DNA of 6,071 nucleotides from assembly GCA_948960675.1 (NCBI GenBank), contig CARDPF010000197.1, positions 1 to 6,071 on the forward strand. The letters are read 5' to 3'. The stretch is from an uncultured Eisenbergiella sp. (lineage in GTDB: Bacteria; Bacillota; Clostridia; Lachnospirales; Lachnospiraceae). The notes under the pieces are model-generated. The model did not search any database. It saw nothing but the letters and a program-made list of their open reading frames with translations, and was not told the origin of the DNA. This document shows, in pieces, positions 1-5,960 of this stretch (position 1 is the first letter of the stretch; the number at the start of each line of letters is the position of its first letter). The position numbers and the translations under genes are program-made.

Positions 1-997
1 CCAAAATTCCCGAGGGCACCGGGTCGTCCCATTCTTCCAGGCCTTTTGGCATCTGATAAACCGCCCCTTCCTTCACTGCTGCCACCTCCTGCAGCTGCGC
101 ATCGCCCATGAGATCCCCTACACTATAGGATGCGCCGGAAGGAACGACAATCACATCCGGGTTCATCGACAGCATATCTTCATAGGAAACCTCCGTCCAG
201 TAATCCCCTTCCAGTCCGGACGCTGCGTTGTTTCCTCCCGCCCTCCGGATCAAATCGGCCTGATACATCCCGTCCGGCGCCACATTCAAATAGGAGGCGC
301 CGCCCGCCATATACACATTCACATCCGTTCCCGTCTGCGTATAAGCCGCCAATTCCTGCTCCGTCTCCCGGTAATACTGCAAAAGACTGTCCGCCCGCTC
401 CTCTGCGCCGCATGCCTTACCGATGAGCCCAAGCATCTCTTCCAGCAGTTTCTGGTTCTCCGGATATACCACCAGTACCGGAATGTCCAGCTGCTTGAGG
501 GTCTCTGCATAGTCCTGTAGCCGCTTTGGCAAAATCACCAAATCAGGATCCAGCGCGGCGGCAGCCTCCACATTGAACTCTTTCAAAGTCCCCACATCCG
601 GCAGCTGCAAAAGTGCAGGAGCCGCCAGCTGATAAATCGGGCGCTTCTGCGCCTTGCTCTCAATCCCTGCCAGCCGGTCCGACAGCCCCAGCGCCACACA
701 GGCATAGGTAGTGATGTAATAACAACTCACGATTTTTTGGGCGGGACCGTCCAGGCGCACCTCACATCCGGCCTGATCCGTCAGCACAATCCCCCCCACA
801 TCTTGTCCGGCATCCTTTTTTGTAACCGTATCTGCGGCGGTTTTGGACGCAGTGCTTTCGGGCTGTGTTTCCAAAGCAGCCTCTTCCTGCGCAGCATACG
901 TCCCGTCAGGCACACCCGCTGCCTGCTGCGCGCAGCCCGCCAGTGCAAGCGTCAGCGCTGCCCCTAAAAGGGCCGCAATCCATCCGCCTTTTCTCAT
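1..997 (-). CDS. ABC transporter substrate-binding lipoprotein, cobalamin/iron-complex (BtuF/FepB-like) family, 3' end cut by the window
   Basis: This reading frame is open for 332 codons and leaves the window before a stop. It starts MRKGGWIAALLGAAL and has a clear lipoprotein signal: a hydrophobic segment followed by the lipobox LAGC, with the modified Cys at residue 22. Residues 23-66 form a low-complexity Ala/Glu/Thr-rich tether. The binding domain begins near residue 68 (VLTDQAGCEVRLDGPAQKIVS), the usual entry strand of periplasmic-binding family 2 (PF01497). It continues with ALGLSDRLAGIESK (102-115), the linker-helix region AAALDPDLVILP (145-156), and DMLSMNPDVIVVPSG (274-288) in the second lobe. 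Such proteins sit on the outer face of the membrane and hand a corrinoid, haem or siderophore to a BtuCD-like permease/ATPase, which would be expected to the left of the window. The ligand cannot be told from sequence. The ATG overlaps the stop of the PII-like gene (ATGA), and an AGGAGG lies 10 nt upstream inside that gene, so translational coupling is likely. Confidence 0.9.
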   Translation of the reverse strand, partial: MRKGGWIAALLGAALTLALAGCAQQAAGVPDGTYAAQEEAALETQPESTASKTAADTVTKKDAGQDVGGIVLTDQAGCEVRLDGPAQKIVSCYYITTYACVALGLSDRLAGIESKAQKRPIYQLAAPALLQLPDVGTLKEFNVEAAAALDPDLVILPKRLQDYAETLKQLDIPVLVVYPENQKLLEEMLGLIGKACGAEERADSLLQYYRETEQELAAYTQTGTDVNVYMAGGASYLNVAPDGMYQADLIRRAGGNNAASGLEGDYWTEVSYEDMLSMNPDVIVVPSGASYSVGDLMGDAQLQEVAAVKEGAVYQMPKGLEEWDDPVPSGIL

Positions 998-1683
998 GCT
1001 TCCTCATCCTCCTCGATCAGGCGCATTCCTGCCGTCTCCGTAACCGGCAGGGAAAAGACAATCGCCTTGGCCTTGCTGTTTAATCCTGCGTTATCCATAA
1101 TCGCCTTCATAATCGCATTTTTTCCCTTTCGTTTCGTCACCATGAAAATCATTTCCTTTTCCGTGGCCAGGGAAACCCCCATGAATTTTTCGGCCTTCTC
1201 CGCCCCCGTCCCCTTGGCATGGATCACCGTTCCGCCCGGGGCCTGGGCCTTTCTGGCCGCATCCATGATCGGCTCCACATAGCCCTGGTTGGCAATCACC
1301 ACAAGAAGTTCATAATCGGTATCCTTCAAAGTGCTCTCCTCCCCTTTTTCAAATGCACGCCCCTCCGTGAGAAACTGCAGCTGCTTCTTCCCTCCGATAC
1401 TGCTCAACGGTATGATAAACGCGATCCCGCTTCCGGGAATATCAATCTTCATCTGCTTCTGCAGGCCGCTTTTGACTTTTTTCCACTCTGCGTCGGTCAC
1501 AAAGGCAAACAATACCGCCTTCTCGGCCGCCTCCAGCCCAAAGGAATCCAACACCTCGGAAGCCGCAGTCCCCCGGCCCAGCGTCAGGAGCGTGACCGTA
1601 ACCCCGTAATCCTTATAAAAAGCGAGAAATCTGCGGCTCTGGTTTCTGTCGCTGATCGTCGCCATCATATACAATTCACTCAT
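994..1683 (-). CDS. Tandem PII-like (GlnB superfamily) signalling protein, 229 aa
   Basis: Two copies of a ferredoxin-like PII fold can be read. The first spans about residues 1-105: LYMMATIS, helix NQSRRFLAFYKDYGV, then a glycine turn LGRGTA where PII proteins bear the T-loop, then KAVLFAFVT. The second spans about 124-222: YELLVVIANQG, helix VEPIMDAARKAQ, GGTVIHAKGTG, EKEMIFMVTK, and a final SKAKAIVFSLPV strand. Classical PII proteins are about 112 aa and trimeric, so this is a fused double-length form. Neither copy shows the standard T-loop uridylylation tyrosine context, so nitrogen control by GlnD is unlikely. PII proteins bind adenine nucleotides and usually gate a transporter or enzyme. 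The immediate partner, 14 bp upstream, is the DUF1538 membrane protein. I chose ATG 1683 because AGGGG lies 5 nt upstream; an in-frame GTG at 1689 would add two residues. The ligand is unknown. Confidence 0.88.
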   Translation of the reverse strand: MSELYMMATISDRNQSRRFLAFYKDYGVTVTLLTLGRGTAASEVLDSFGLEAAEKAVLFAFVTDAEWKKVKSGLQKQMKIDIPGSGIAFIIPLSSIGGKKQLQFLTEGRAFEKGEESTLKDTDYELLVVIANQGYVEPIMDAARKAQAPGGTVIHAKGTGAEKAEKFMGVSLATEKEMIFMVTKRKGKNAIMKAIMDNAGLNSKAKAIVFSLPVTETAGMRLIEEDEEA

Positions 1684-1697
1684 AAGCACCCCTGCCT

Positions 1698-3233
1698 TTA
1701 CAGTTCAATAATCGCATCCTCTTCCAGCATGTCAAAGGCGGTTTCCACAGTAACCCTTTCCACCGCCTTCTTCCTGCGGCTCCCGGCAAGCTTGGAGGCC
1801 AATCCCATCACCTGAATCGTGATCAGCGGGGTCATCGCCACCATCGCCACCACCCCGAAAGCATCCGTCACAATATTACCGCCCAACGCCACACAGGCCC
1901 CCTGGGCCAGCGGCAAAAGAAAGGCCGCAGTCATCGGCCCGGAAGCCACCCCGCCGGAGTCGAAGGCGATCGCCGTATAAATCCTTGGCACAAAAAAGGA
2001 TATGCCAAGCGCCACCGCATAACCCGGAATCAAAAACCAGAGAATCGAAATGCCGGTGAGTACCCTGACCATGGCAAGCCCCAAAGAAACCGAAACGCCC
2101 ACCGAAAGCCCGGTTCCCATCGCTTTGGCCGAAATCGCCCCGTCCGTGATCTCCTCCACCTGCCGGTTGAGCACATAAACCGCAGGCTCCGCCTTGACGA
2201 TATAGTACCCCATCAGCATGGCGACCGGAATGAGCACCGCCGGATGGCTGCTTTTGGCCAGCACCTGTCCCAAATAATTGCCCGCCGGCATAAATCCCAC
2301 GTTGGCTCCCGTCAAAAACAATACCAGACCCACATATGTATAAACCAGCCCTACCAAAATCTTAATCAACGTCCTTTTGGACAGCTTTATCACCAACAGC
2401 TGAAATACCATAAAAAACAAAAAAATCGGCAGAAGGGAGAGGGAGATTTCTTTCATGTAAGTGGGAAGTTCCACCGCAAAAAGCCGAAAAAGCTGTGTGG
2501 AACTATCCACCTCCGGAATCAGCACCGCCGTATAGGCGCCCTCTTTTGGACTGAAAATCATGCCCAGTATCATCACCGCCAAAATCGGCCCAACGGAACA
2601 AAGCGCCACCAGGCCAAAGCTGTCGTCCGCCGCATGCCGGTCGCTGCGGATTGCGGAAACACCCACGCCCAGCGCCATGATAAAGGGAACCGTCATCGGC
2701 CCCGTGGTAACGCCGCCGGAATCAAAGGCAATACTCAAAAAATCGTCCGGCACAAAAAACGCCAGCACAAACACCACCGCATAAAACCCCAAAAGAAGAG
2801 GCGGCAGCGGTATCGAAAGCAGCATGCGCAAAAGGGCAAATACCAAAAACGCCCCCACCCCGCAGGCCACCGATAAAATTAAAACCAGATTCGGAACCGC
2901 AGGTACCTGCTGCGCAAGCACCTGCAAATCCGGCTCCGAAATCGTCACGATAAATCCCAGCAAAAAGGCAAGAAAGATTAAAACAACCAGATTCCGGCTC
3001 TTCGTCAGGCACGACCCGACCCGCTCCCCCATGGGGCTCATGGCCATCTCCGCCCCCAGCGTAAAAAACATCATGCCCAGCAAAATCAACACCGCCCCCA
3101 TCAAAAAGCACAGCAGTATGCTCGGGGAGATCGGCGCGACCGAGAAACACAGCGCCAGTACAATCGCCATGATCGGCAGAACCGCCTGTACCGCCTCATA
3201 CCATTTTTCCTTTAATTTTTTCCTGCTATCCAA
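1698..3233 (-). CDS. Duplicated DUF1538 membrane protein; candidate fused UmpAB-type Na+(Li+,K+)/H+ antiporter
   Basis: This is a 511-aa polytopic membrane protein with two homologous halves. Each half ends in a strongly conserved block: IAFDSGGVTTGPMT at 168-181 and IAFDSGGVASGPMT at 422-435. Each block is followed by an acidic-FG segment (DDSFGLVA, TDAFGVVA) and a hydrophobic helix. Each half also has an acid-proline motif in a membrane segment, SEPDL (99-103) and AEPAV (349-353), and these differ between halves. That matches the DUF1538 family (PF07556), where two adjacent genes of different subtypes (umpA, umpB in Halomonas) were reported to act together as a monovalent cation/proton antiporter. 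Here both appear joined in one chain, which is my inference. A charged tail of about 26 residues (from 486) could contact a cytosolic partner. The start is TTG 3233, supported by GGGGTGA 6 nt upstream; the next in-frame ATG (residue 22) would cut into the first helix. The PII-like gene follows. Confidence 0.88.
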   Translation of the reverse strand: MDSRKKLKEKWYEAVQAVLPIMAIVLALCFSVAPISPSILLCFLMGAVLILLGMMFFTLGAEMAMSPMGERVGSCLTKSRNLVVLIFLAFLLGFIVTISEPDLQVLAQQVPAVPNLVLILSVACGVGAFLVFALLRMLLSIPLPPLLLGFYAVVFVLAFFVPDDFLSIAFDSGGVTTGPMTVPFIMALGVGVSAIRSDRHAADDSFGLVALCSVGPILAVMILGMIFSPKEGAYTAVLIPEVDSSTQLFRLFAVELPTYMKEISLSLLPIFLFFMVFQLLVIKLSKRTLIKILVGLVYTYVGLVLFLTGANVGFMPAGNYLGQVLAKSSHPAVLIPVAMLMGYYIVKAEPAVYVLNRQVEEITDGAISAKAMGTGLSVGVSVSLGLAMVRVLTGISILWFLIPGYAVALGISFFVPRIYTAIAFDSGGVASGPMTAAFLLPLAQGACVALGGNIVTDAFGVVAMVAMTPLITIQVMGLASKLAGSRRKKAVERVTVETAFDMLEEDAIIEL

Positions 3234-3246
3234 TCCAAATCACCCC
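3234..3246 (-). promoter_or_regulatory. Ribosome binding site that decides a TTG start
   Basis: GGGGTGA (3240-3246, read on the minus strand) lies 6 nt before TTG 3233. It matches the GGNGGTGA-type anti-16S pairing well. No ATG or GTG in the same frame has a comparable site, so TTG is the best start for the DUF1538 gene. Confidence 0.65.
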
Positions 3247-3279
3247 AATTTTTATAAATTACATCGCCTTCCTCCCACC

Positions 3280-3308
3280 AGTTTACCATAAAACCTTCCC
3301 GCCTACAA
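3280..3308 (-). promoter_or_regulatory. Weak possible promoter before the DUF1538/PII-like cluster
   Basis: In the 86-bp gap between the DUF4173 gene and the DUF1538 gene, TTGTAG (3303-3308) and TAAACT (3280-3285) are 17 bp apart. The -10 has a TG one base before it (extended -10, TGGTAAACT). Matches to consensus are only 3/6 and 4/6. No terminator hairpin with a T-run was seen in this gap, so read-through from the upstream cluster is equally possible. Confidence 0.3.
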
Positions 3309-3319
3309 ACTAAATTTTC

Positions 3320-4975
3320 CTATTGTTCCCCATACCATCCCTCCAGACTTCTTTGGGCCAGCCACCGGGAAACATTAAAATCACGCAGTCCCATATCCTT
3401 TGTCCGATCCCAGACCTTATCGTAATAGTACTGCAGCGCCCCCTGGTTTTCCAACCGCTCCCTGACATCCTCCTGCGCAAGCAAAGGCGCTGCATCCGCA
3501 GACAGGGCGGTCAAATACCAGTAATCGTCAAATCCCCCTCTCCTGCCATCCCCCTGCGCATCCGTTCCCGTCTCCCCCAGATGGGCAAGGTCATATCTGG
3601 CAACCTGGTAATCGGGTTTTGCAAACGCAAAACAAAGATAGCAGACCGTCACCACCGCCGTGCCAAACAAAAACAGCGGAAATTTTTCCCGGTATATGGA
3701 AATGATCACCCCGGCAAACAAAACCGCAATCACCGCCAGCGCCCACAACACAAACAGCCGCAAAAACGTCATATGGTAATGCATGATGTACAATGTCATC
3801 CGGTATGCGCTGGAAGCAATCAAAATATAGGTCAGGAGGGAAATTGCCGTCAGCAGGGCTTTCAAAATCCGGCTTTCCCGAAATACCGCCAGACATACCA
3901 ACACCAGCGCCAGATTGATCAGACAGACAAACAGCAGCTGGAAAAAACCCTGCCGTGCATAAGAGGCCCAAGTCAGGCCCTCCGGAAGCCTCCTGTTCCC
4001 CAGGAAAAGATACAGCACCTGAATCCCGCAAAAAACCATGTATATGGCCGCCAGCAATAGCGTAAAGGTGATCGCCACAACAGGCTCCCCCCTCTTTTCC
4101 TTCGCCGGCCGCTCCGGCATCCGGTACGTTGTCAGTCCCCTGACAAAGCTGTACGTAAAAATATAAGCCGCCACGGTCATCAGCCCCATCAAAACCGCCG
4201 ATTCCGGATGCAAATCCCCCAGCATCTTATCAAACAGATCCAAAAACACGGCGTCCGCGCTCAATAAAAGCGCCAAAACCACAACCAGCAGGGGGACAGC
4301 GGTCACACCTCCCAGCAGGACATACCCGATTTTCAGGTTTTTGGCCAGTCCGCCCCTTCCTTTAAAGTAAGCGGCCGCATCCGCAAAAGGCGTATCCAGA
4401 TAATGGAGCATTTCCAACAGGCTTCTGCAAATGGCGCTCCAATGTCTGCCAAACCCCCACCCTTCTGTCCGGTAAAAGCACTTTAGGGCCAGCAAAACCG
4501 TCAGTAAAAAAATCCCCGTCTTCGTCATCCCGATGATTTTCCAGTCATCGGTCAGGCATACGGACACCCCAAGCAAAAGGAGGCTTCCCGCATAAAAAGC
4601 AACCACCGCCTTTTGCGGCATGTCTTTCCACAAGTTCCCTGCTTTAAGCCCCTGTCCTTCCAAAGTCCCGGATGCGGTATCTGCACTGTCGCCGGATGGA
4701 ACCCTGCACTTTTCCATACAAAAGAATAAATAGCACAAGGTTCCTGCGACGAAAAAAGGGTAGGTGATCCCCGACGCGTTTTTGTACAGGCAAAACGTAT
4801 AAAACAGGGCGTACGCTGCGCTTGCCGCGCCAAAAACGGGAAACGCAATCCGGGGCGTACTTCCCTGCCGTACCCCTTCTTTGACTGCCCCATTCCTTCC
4901 GGCTTTCGGTTCCTGCCCCATATCCTGTGCCTGCACGGCATTTTCCGTGGCTTCCTTCCATTTTTCCTCACACAT
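3320..4975 (-). CDS. DUF4173/DUF4153-family multi-pass membrane protein, 551 aa
   Basis: A hydrophilic N-terminus (residues 1-40) is followed by about ten hydrophobic segments, for example 43-63, 70-87, 123-141, 152-167, 216-240, 260-278, 299-326, 344-365, 371-391, 404-427 and 432-452, and then a soluble C-terminal tail. Family hallmarks are visible in order: YARQGFFQLLFVCLINLAL (339-357), RMTLYIMHYHMTFLRLFVLW (392-411), the KPDYQVARYDLA motif (453-464) and DFNVSRW (532-538) near the end. These fit the DUF4173/DUF4153 family, an inner-membrane group without an agreed biochemical role. In Clostridia such genes often lie beside DUF2975 and small XRE genes, as here. The start is uncertain. ATG 4975 has GGGAGG 10 nt upstream. 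ATG 5011 would overlap the XRE stop (ATGA) and give 563 aa, but its extra residues largely translate that ribosome site. I prefer 4975. Function is not assigned. Confidence 0.85.
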   Translation of the reverse strand: MCEEKWKEATENAVQAQDMGQEPKAGRNGAVKEGVRQGSTPRIAFPVFGAASAAYALFYTFCLYKNASGITYPFFVAGTLCYLFFCMEKCRVPSGDSADTASGTLEGQGLKAGNLWKDMPQKAVVAFYAGSLLLLGVSVCLTDDWKIIGMTKTGIFLLTVLLALKCFYRTEGWGFGRHWSAICRSLLEMLHYLDTPFADAAAYFKGRGGLAKNLKIGYVLLGGVTAVPLLVVVLALLLSADAVFLDLFDKMLGDLHPESAVLMGLMTVAAYIFTYSFVRGLTTYRMPERPAKEKRGEPVVAITFTLLLAAIYMVFCGIQVLYLFLGNRRLPEGLTWASYARQGFFQLLFVCLINLALVLVCLAVFRESRILKALLTAISLLTYILIASSAYRMTLYIMHYHMTFLRLFVLWALAVIAVLFAGVIISIYREKFPLFLFGTAVVTVCYLCFAFAKPDYQVARYDLAHLGETGTDAQGDGRRGGFDDYWYLTALSADAAPLLAQEDVRERLENQGALQYYYDKVWDRTKDMGLRDFNVSRWLAQRSLEGWYGEQ

Positions 4976-5007
4976 CTTAAACAAACCTCCCTCTCCGCAA
5001 GGCGGCA

Positions 5008-5220
5008 TCATTCTTCCTCTTCCACATACTGCAAAATATCCCCCGGCTGACAATGCAGCGCCCTGCAAATCGAATTGAGCGTGGACAGCCGCACCGCTTT
5101 GGCCTTATTATTTTTTAAGATGGACAAATTTGCCAGCGTAATATCCACTTCCCCCGCCAATTCCGTCAACCCCTTTTTGCGTTTCGCCATCATGACGTCC
5201 AGATTGATGATAATCGCCAT
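5008..5220 (-). CDS. Small XRE/Cro-type HTH transcriptional regulator (HTH_26, YozG-like), 70 aa
   Basis: The protein is almost entirely one helix-turn-helix domain. Residues 1-12 (MAIIINLDVMMA) form the conserved opening. The HTH proper is about KGLTELAGEVDITLANLSILKNNK, with TELAGEVD as helix 2 and LANLSILKN as the recognition helix. It is followed by KAVRLSTLNSICRALHCQPGDILQY, the signature end of this family. A short acidic tail VEEEE follows. The length equals the usual size of this group. GGGAGG sits 6 nt before the ATG and directly abuts the TGA of the DUF2975 gene, so the two are translated as a unit. Regulators of this type are repeatedly found next to DUF2975 genes, where they are thought to control their own operon. 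It is therefore a candidate binder of the dyads at 5893-5931, but this is inference. Confidence 0.92.
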   Translation of the reverse strand: MAIIINLDVMMAKRKKGLTELAGEVDITLANLSILKNNKAKAVRLSTLNSICRALHCQPGDILQYVEEEE

Positions 5221-5232
5221 ACGCTGCCTCCC

Positions 5233-5679
5233 TCATATTGTCAGATCGTTTTCCAGCTTGTAACTGACCGCCCTGTCAAAAACCTGTGCCAGCACCTTGG
5301 AAAACAATCCTGCAATCACAAATACCAAAATCACCACCACCACCGCCGGGGTCAGATACAAAAAAATGCGGCAGGCAGTCGTCAGCGCAATCAAAAAGCT
5401 GTAGGTTCCCATACGCCTTAGACTGACCACATTTTCCCGGATGAAGCAGTTGTCCTCCAGCACCGTCCCAAACATCCTGCGCAGTTCCAATATAATCAAT
5501 ATCGCCAGCACACCGGCAATACCGAACATGATCACCAGCCAAACCCAATATCTTGCAAAATAAGAATTGATCCTTCCATAAAGCCGGATGGTAAACGGCA
5601 GCGTGGCCGTCACCACGATTCCGGAATAAAACATGAAGTCCAGCAAATACTTGGTGTAAAGCGTCAGTTTATCCTTCAT
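5233..5679 (-). CDS. DUF2975-family four-helix membrane protein, 148 aa
   Basis: Four hydrophobic segments lie at about residues 12-32, 45-65, 92-108 and 110-130. The loop between helices 2 and 3 carries the family motif, here DNCFIRENVVSLRRMG (76-91), and the protein ends in KLENDLTI, the typical DUF2975 (PF11188) C-terminus. The biochemical role of the family is unknown. Its constant neighbour is a small XRE regulator, found here 12 bp downstream. Two ATGs are close together. The one at 5685 directly touches GGGAGG with no spacing, while the one at 5679 lies 6 nt from it, so 5679 is the likely start; the other would add two residues. The gene is first in its cluster, behind the promoter at 5878-5906 and a long structured leader. 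Confidence 0.92.
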   Translation of the reverse strand: MKDKLTLYTKYLLDFMFYSGIVVTATLPFTIRLYGRINSYFARYWVWLVIMFGIAGVLAILIILELRRMFGTVLEDNCFIRENVVSLRRMGTYSFLIALTTACRIFLYLTPAVVVVILVFVIAGLFSKVLAQVFDRAVSYKLENDLTI

Positions 5680-5691
5680 AATCATCCTCCC
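5680..5691 (-). promoter_or_regulatory. Ribosome binding site that selects the second ATG of the DUF2975 gene
   Basis: GGGAGG occupies 5686-5691 on the minus strand. The ATG at 5685 starts immediately after it, which is too close for initiation. ATG 5679 lies 6 nt away, the same spacing as for the XRE gene. Confidence 0.7.
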
Positions 5692-5727
5692 ATTTCATTT
5701 TCCATGTTGCCATAAAGCACAAAATCC

Positions 5728-5865
5728 GTGAATAGCAACCAAACCGGCATGCGCCGGGGTTGGCGCGCCACTACGCATGAAAGCCGGTTGCTACGCGCTG
5801 GCGCGCTCACGCAACCGCCGCCGGTATTCACAATCCGGGCTAACGCCCTACTTGCTCATACCGGC
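5728..5865 (-). other. GC-rich, highly self-complementary leader element with competing stems (candidate cis-acting RNA or palindromic repeat)
   Basis: This 138-nt stretch lies between the predicted promoter and the DUF2975 gene and is much richer in GC than its flanks. Perfect inverted arms are: GCCGGTAT 5820-5827 with ATACCGGC 5858-5865, enclosing GGGC-TAAC-GCCC at 5837-5848; GGTTGC 5786-5791 with GCAACC 5811-5816; AACCGGC 5742-5748 with GCCGGTT 5783-5789, continued by ATGCG 5749-5753 with CGCAT 5774-5778; and outer arms GTGAATA 5728-5734 with TATTCAC 5825-5831. Several arms overlap, so alternative folds exclude one another: 5825-5827 belongs to both the outer stem and the first hairpin, and 5786-5792 can also pair with AGCAACC 5734-5740. 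A 10-bp palindrome TGGCGCGCCA lies at 5761-5770. It could be a regulatory leader RNA, or a mobile palindromic (REP/MITE-like) repeat that inserted there. Confidence 0.6.
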
Positions 5866-5877
5866 TTGCCTAACCTT

Positions 5878-5906
5878 AAAATACTACTTTTGATATTGAT
5901 TGTCAA
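5878..5906 (-). promoter_or_regulatory. Sigma-A type promoter for the DUF2975/XRE cluster
   Basis: The -35 is a perfect TTGACA (5901-5906), the spacer is 17 bp (5884-5900), and the -10 is TATTTT (5878-5883, 4/6 match). A-rich and T-rich sequence upstream (5910-5932) could act as an UP element. Transcription would begin near 5871, giving a leader of about 190 nt before ATG 5679. Confidence 0.7.
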
Positions 5907-5909
5907 TAT
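5893..5909. promoter_or_regulatory. Operator-like dyad 1 overlapping the -35 box
   Basis: ATATTGA-TTG-TCAATAT is a perfect inverted repeat with 7-bp arms and a 3-nt spacer, centred on 5901. It covers all of the -35 hexamer, so a bound protein would block RNA polymerase. It can also be written TATTG-N5-CAATA, identical in half-sites and spacing to the dyad centred at 5922. Confidence 0.6.
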
Positions 5910-5912
5910 TTT

Positions 5913-5931
5913 TTTATTGTTTTTCAATAAA
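5913..5931. promoter_or_regulatory. Operator-like dyad 2 upstream of the promoter
   Basis: TTTATTG-TTTTT-CAATAAA is a perfect inverted repeat with 7-bp arms and a 5-nt spacer, centred on 5922. Its core TATTG-N5-CAATA equals that of dyad 1, and the centres are 21 bp apart, two turns of the helix, so two dimers could sit on the same face of the DNA. The A/T-rich composition makes chance similarity possible for a single site, less so for the matching pair. Confidence 0.55.
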
Positions 5932-5960
5932 TACTGGTAGCATTTGTAACAGTTCAGACA

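Noticed and set aside
130..426. 98-aa plus-strand reading frame rich in Pro, Ser and Arg.
   Set aside because: It is antisense to the substrate-binding protein gene, which has a lipobox and a full family pattern; its composition is that of a shadow frame.
2244..2876. 210-aa plus-strand reading frame rich in His, Gln and Lys.
   Set aside because: It is antisense to the DUF1538 gene, and its composition reflects the complement of hydrophobic codons; no ribosome site or family signature.
5258..5685. Use of ATG 5685 as the DUF2975 start.
   Set aside because: The GGGAGG ribosome site directly abuts that ATG; ATG 5679 has normal spacing.
5695..5778. A 27-codon minus-strand reading frame in the leader, ending 3 nt before the ribosome site of the DUF2975 gene; considered as a leader peptide.
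   Set aside because: It has no ribosome site, its ATG lies within a predicted stem, and its residues simply follow the GC-rich palindromic DNA. The position of its stop is suggestive but not enough.
5728..5940. 70-aa plus-strand reading frame across the leader element and promoter.
   Set aside because: It reads straight through the inverted repeats, promoter and both dyads, and has no ribosome site. Its hydrophobic end comes from AT-rich promoter DNA.
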